A stretch of 64,000 bases of DNA from positions 3,705,201-3,769,200 of the forward strand of contig OX345638.1 in NCBI GenBank assembly GCA_947044365.1. Reading direction: 5' to 3'. The stretch comes from Petrosia ficiformis. Its lineage: Eukaryota > Porifera > Demospongiae > Haplosclerida > Petrosiidae. Under the pieces are notes generated by a model. The model had not been told where the DNA came from. It made no database searches and worked only from the letters and a program-made list of their open reading frames with translations. Shown here in pieces: positions 58,985-64,000 of the stretch. The position numbers and the translations under genes are program-made. Positions within the stretch are counted from its first letter, which is position 1. Each line of letters starts with the position of its first letter.

Positions 58985-59126
58985 CTCTAGCTTACACTTC
59001 CAACATGATATCAGCACAAGGCTAGGTCGACACACCCACTACAATCATATCCCCCGCGGTAGGGCACTTTTTGGGCGTTACAAATCTAAAGGTGTGGCTG
59101 GTTTTTGAATCAAAGGGTACACAATC
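58985..59126. promoter_or_regulatory. 142-bp bidirectional promoter interval, RNF7 / EF-hand gene
   Basis: Lies between opposed start codons. Includes CCCCGCGG (about 59052) and GGGCGTTAC; no TATA box seen. Shared promoter function is inferred from geometry. Confidence 0.55.
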
Positions 59127-62100
59127 ATGGCTGGTGAAAAAAGACCTAGTTCTCTATATATGGACTTGAAAGAGTTGCGTAAACGTTTTGATGAGGTGGA
59201 TAAGACAATGATTGGCTACATTGACTATGATGGTCTGAAGCAGATGATAGCTGGAATGGACGGATTTGATAATTCAATGGCAATGGAACTAATGAATAGC
59301 CTGGATAGAGATAAAGATGGAAAGGTAAATTTGTAAATGACTGTAACAGTTCAGTTTATAATGATAATAATTATACATAAAATTGTTATTAATAACAAAA
59401 TACTATCGAGCCCCACCCACCGCATTGCAGGTTACTTTTGAGGATTTTCAAGTCTTGTTTACTCTTGAAAGGGACGCTGTCAAAGCAGAACAACAAAAAG
59501 ATTGGCAGTTTTCTCAGTCCCTATCACCTTCTTTCTCTGCATACACTACTGCAATAGTTTCACCATCGTCAACTGACACTCCAACATGTAAGTCAAAAAG
59601 GCATACTATACTATACTTTTTACATACAAATATTTATTTATTTTATTTAACTAATATATGTATTGTATTTTTGCCATGGCCACCTTTTTTTCTTTTAGCA
59701 TTGGCTAATTTGATAAATATGTGTATGTATGTGCCCAAGGAACTCTTATCTTATCTTATCTTAATATAAATTATATATATGTGTAAAATTTGTTATGCGC
59801 TTTTCTTCTTCAATAAAGGTATTTCACCCCCCCCCCCCCCTCCCCCTCCCCCCTATATATCTATGTATAATTATATTTATTTTCGATACCTCTGATAAAA
59901 ATCTCAAATGTTTAATTATAGTCTCTCCAGAGAAACCACCAGTACCTCCAAATTCAAGAAGCTACAAGTCAAGTGTCGCTCAAGGTGCAAATAACTAGAA
60001 TAATCAATGAACTTTGCATATGTATACCAGAAATACATTTTAATAGTAATTAAACCTGTACATGATGATGAGCTTGATTTGATCTAGAAGTCTATGATTA
60101 TAAATTTGTTGGTACATCTATCATCCAGTGCCAGGTTGTGGGCAGGTTTTAATTTGTAATAATTTGACAAGGGGTGGCAAATATATACATCAAGAAAGTT
60201 TTTTTATTGAGGAGCAAAAGTTATCATGTAACTATGGACTGTCTAGGTTTGGTCTGGGGGCATGCTCCATTGTTTAGATTTCAGATCTCTGAAGTTGATT
60301 CTGATGAGTCAAGTCATATTTAGCTATCAAAATCAATGTATTTGAGAGGTTGGGGCTAGAACTTACCTTCCTCCCATGTGTATATCCTCCATAACTATAA
60401 ATTGCAAACATTAGCCTACGGTAACTGCTGCGTAAATTTGCTCGCTTATTAGTTAGCACAATTTCCAATTTGGATTTTGGAAGTTTACCACGGAGGAAGG
60501 GAGACAGTGTGCAACACTACTTATATGTAAAATAGATACCATTATATTATAACAGGATTGACTCATTAACAGGATTCTAATTGTGTAATGTGTAGTGGTT
60601 GGCACTGTTACCCAACAAGTTGGATATTGTCAAATGCTATTGTTGCTGTGTTAATGATTTTTTAATAATTTTGATGACCCATTACATCAACTTACACTGA
60701 TCTGTATATACACATTTAATCATTTCTTGCTTAACATTTTATAGCTATTTTATCCCAGAGAATACAATAATAATAATTATTACTATTATGTAATTGTAAT
60801 AACAAAGTTACGTATGTCTCTCTATTCTAGTGCTAAACTCTCCTGACCTGTCTATGCATGTCCGCTCTCTTCAAGGGACTGTATTTCAATTTCCTACACA
60901 AGATGGACGTCGATTATCTCAGGGAAGTGAACATGGAGACATGGTGTTAGAAGACACTGGAAGTATAGGAATGACATGTATGTTATTAAGTGTGAAGTGA
61001 TATTTATTGAAACACATTTTTTCGTGGGAAGGGGTAGATCAAGAATTTATAGAATGAGATGCGATTATGGGTGAAAGCAATTTTTATGCTCATTAATTAT
61101 TCATGAAGGGTGTGTTCACTAAGCTGTGATCACACAGCCTTGGGGTTGATTTCTCCATAACAGGGTAATCTATTTTTAACTCCCTAAAAATTAGTGTTGC
61201 ATCCTTCTTTTAGTAATAGAAAAAATTCGTCATAATAACTATACTATACTATTACGTAATTTTGGTGAGGCATTCTTACATATGTGAACCACAGATGTGT
61301 GTGGCTATGTGGTAATTTGCACCCTTCTATAGGAAATTAGGAATCCTGTTGAGAACACTGACATAAGCATATGTGTATATGCAAAACAATCAATGAGCTA
61401 TATGAAGCTCTTTAGCTTAGCAACAATAGATTATCATCATTACCACATCCTTAAGAGTGATTCTGACATTCAATGTGGTTAGAATGTATAAGTGATTTCG
61501 AAGTATGTGGTTTATAATTTTGATCCCACCCAGTAATTTAGTGGGGGTTGAATAAACCACTCCACCCCACCACACACACATGCACACTTACTGCAATGCT
61601 GAAGCCTAATGTGCTAATTAAAATTATGTGCCTCATGTATATGTAATTATCAATTTTTATAGCAACAGATCCACCAATGACTCCCTCTCCAAGACAAGTT
61701 ATTACAGGATTTGATGTGATAAAGAAAGAGTTACAATATATCTGTACCACTGGTGTCGTGGAAAGAAATGATATTCTGGAGCTTTGTAATAAACTTGACA
61801 TTGATACTCAGGATAAACAGGTGATTATACTAATTAACACTTGAGCTACATAGGAGGGGGTTAAGTTGGTGTGTGTGTGTGTGTCTGTGTATTACTGGAA
61901 TACTAGTAACATTAGCATTTCAAACTATAGCTAATAGCAGACTTCAAATTTCCATGGAAATACAAATTATGGGATTTCTATAAACATTTTTGCAATTATA
62001 ATTTGTAAGTCTTGTTATTACATATAATTACAACTATTTTATGTGTTGAATAGACTTTCTCATGTCATTATTGAATAGATACAACTCATTCGCTTACATC

Positions 62101-64000
62101 TAACATTCTAGAAACCAGAAAATGCTATTAAAATTTAATATCTGATGGTAAGTGTACACAGCAAACCCAGAAGCTATGTGTTGGAACTCTTACAGTTTCA
62201 TGTGGTTTTCTAGTATTCATAGTACTTTTCATTATAATTTTTTAAAGAAAATTAAATTAAAGTAAACCGAACATTTGATTACAATTTGAACATTTCTCTA
62301 TATCATAATAGGATTTCATTAATCTATGGGAAGAGTTACAAGCTGTAGGAATTGTAACTGTTGATGATATGTACCAATCACTGAAAGAAAGAGAAACAGC
62401 TGCTATGGTAACCTCTACTCCTTCTACAGTAAACAAGCTGACAATGGAAGGATGGAAGGAAGTGAGCATTTTGTAATTTATATGATATTGAAGATGTAAC
62501 AGAGAATAGCTGATTATAGTCCTGTGATTATTTCCACTTCTTTTATGTAGGGAAAAAATTTCAGTCCACCGACATCGCTTGGAACTCCCATCACTTTATC
62601 TCTTAGTGATCAAAAAGATGAATCACACTTCTCTGAACAAAAGGAAGACAATGAGTTGGATGAAGATGAGGATATAGAAGAAGATGAAGAGGAAGAGGTG
62701 GAGGAGGATATGGATAAAGAAGAATGGATTAAAGGAAAAGACTTCTTGTTCAAAGATGTAAGGCATTCTAGTTATCATTAACCCAGAATTATGTATTTAT
62801 TTCTTGGAAAGAAACTAAACTATATTTCATCTTTGTTTGATATGCTTATCATCTAACATGTGTGAATAAAATATTCACTATTGTGTCAGGGGCAGAGGAA
62901 ACAGGGGGTCAGAGGGCGTTCTTTAGTCCCTCTCACTCTAGTACCTAAATAGTTATGGTATAAGTATACTACATAATAATATTATACATTACTACACTAA
63001 TGCTTGTATTAATTTCATATGATCACGCACCCTGATTTTAGCTCTCATTTAATCAAGATTTTTTGTGGGCCATGCACCCAGACCCCCTAAGAGGGTTTCA
63101 GCCCCATCCCATTTTTACTTATCTGTCTCCTCCTCTGTGTATTGGTATCATGTGACTGTGTATATAGGACTACATATTCAACATGTTGATGTGATTACTC
63201 AACCACAACATCATGTACTTGAAAATATAGCTCATCATAAGTCATATGATTTCACCAGTCATATCTTGTGTTGTGATGTCATCTGGAAGTTATGAGTGAG
63301 TGTTAAGGTGTTTACTCTTTTGTTATAGTTACCACGACCCGTTCGACCAAGTTCTGCCTCTAAAGAAGGAATGAGACTATCACGAGGGCATAGTGAAATA
63401 AGCCTTCGTCAATCTGCAGCTTTTCAAAGCTTTTATAACGAGTACAACATCATGCAAGAGAAAGTACAACAGGTAATGAATATCATTCCATGTTACATGC
63501 ATTTTATCTTGTGAAACAAAATTCCCACTAATTAACATTCACAAGCAGTATTTGTACTGAACTTATGTGTATATTTGAAATACTTCTTTCGCTATAGATA
63601 TCTCAAGAACAGGAATCATTGAAGTTGAGCCTTTCTCGTGTTGAAGAAGAAAAGAAGAAATTGATTCATGAAGGAGAGGAAAGTGTGCAGTTTTTACAAA
63701 AGCAAAAAGAAATTGCAATAAAGTAATCTTCTTTTTTTAACTGTGAATATTGCAATATATAGTTGTATTGTGTCTAGATAATAGATATGTAATTAGAAGT
63801 GGAAACAGTGATTGTTTTAAACCACCAGCTATTTTTAAAATGTATACAATCTTTTTCTGCACAGGAAACTTCAAGTTGAACATAACTCCAAAACAAAAGA
63901 TATGGAGAAGTCTTTCTCTGAGGAACGTCAAACACTCCAGGAAAGAGCAGAAAGAAGAATTATGGCTTTGGAAGATCAATTAAAAGCAATCAAAGCTGAG
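59127..64000 (+). CDS. EF-hand and coiled-coil protein, 5' part (runs off the window)
   Basis: Coding exons: 59127-59324, 59431-59587, 59922-59984, 60831-60977, 61663-61820, 62312-62461, 62551-62757, 63329-63472, 63598-63722 and 63865-64000 (continuing). They give 495 residues so far. An EF-hand pair starts it: a degenerate loop (FDEVDKTMIGYIDYDGLKQM) and a canonical one spanning the first intron (DRDKDGKVTFEDF). After a Ser/Pro-rich linker comes a possibly EF-like helical region (VIKKELQYICTTGVVERNDI, LWEELQAVGIVTVDDMY), then an acidic block (EDIEEDEEEEVEED), then a coiled coil (SLKLSLSRVEEEKKKLIHEG and onward). EF-hands followed by an acidic linker and long coiled coil resemble class II Rab11-FIPs, MCC or ninein-type proteins; I cannot choose without the C-terminus. 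The donor GTGCAA at 59985 is weak but phase-consistent. Confidence 0.82.
59827..59853. repeat. poly-C/CT tract in the EF-hand gene
   Basis: Run of C with two T-interruptions in intron 2. The complementary strand has several G-runs compatible with a G-quadruplex. Function unknown. Confidence 0.7.
59985..60830. other. EF-hand gene intron 3
   Basis: AT-rich; no element ends, RNA or other gene recognised. Confidence 0.4.
60978..61662. other. EF-hand gene intron 4
   Basis: No gene or mobile element recognised. Confidence 0.4.
61821..62311. other. EF-hand gene intron 5
   Basis: Short (GT)n tract at 61870-61885, otherwise nothing recognised. Confidence 0.4.
62758..63328. other. EF-hand gene intron 7
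   Basis: No gene or mobile element recognised; a short open frame at 63065-63295 is not supported. Confidence 0.4.

Noticed and set aside
61663..61820. Minus-strand open frame overlapping this region (61538-61801)
   Set aside because: It is antisense to a phase-consistent coding exon of the EF-hand gene.

Overview
This is nuclear DNA of a metazoan. It is AT-rich, its genes are split by GT-AG introns, and it carries six conserved animal genes among many DNA-transposon relics. The very frequent self-complementary motif TACATGTA (often as overlapping ACATGTACATGT runs), the mix of hAT, pogo/Tigger, Tc1 and Ginger-like relics, and the divergence of the proteins suggest an early-branching invertebrate such as a demosponge. 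That placement is inference. No prokaryotic, CRISPR, rRNA or tRNA feature was seen.

Gene layout, left to right: (1) RBMX2, an RRM spliceosome protein, minus strand, 5 coding exons, 691-5996. (2) COG3, a Golgi tethering subunit, plus strand, 23 coding exons over 36.6 kb, 6061-42665. Its start codon lies only 64 nt from that of RBMX2, so the two share a promoter. (3) TPT1/TCTP, minus, about 46404-50306. (4) N6AMT1 (HemK2-type methyltransferase), minus, 7 exons, 50696-56368. (5) RNF7/RBX2, a cullin-RING ligase subunit, minus, 3 exons, 56796-58984. (6) The 5' part of an EF-hand/coiled-coil gene, plus, 59127 to the window edge, divergent from RNF7 with 142 nt between start codons. Exon boundaries were chosen by matching splice sites, reading phase and known protein families. 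All phases close for RBMX2, COG3, N6AMT1 and RNF7.

The large COG3 introns are transposon harbours. Intron 5 holds a Ginger-like relic (11519-13955) encoding an integrase zinc-binding motif, an integrase C-terminal region, a Cys-rich segment and a Ulp1-type protease broken by an exact 34-bp tandem duplication. Intron 6 holds an 8.5-kb hAT element (15973-24465) with terminal inverted repeats and a near-perfect 8-bp target-site duplication. Its half-length BED-hAT transposase relic is followed, across phase-matched splice sites, by a coiled-coil/BEN-domain module. It also contains a Tc1 pseudogene, two nested MITEs and an unidentified minus-strand gene with a 13-copy repeat.

Several non-autonomous hAT elements have exact 8-bp target duplications (18653-19481, 27146-27472, 41856-42139, 45285-45512). 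Other MITE families recur through the window, including one of at least six copies ending in CCCTATGATTGCTTT.
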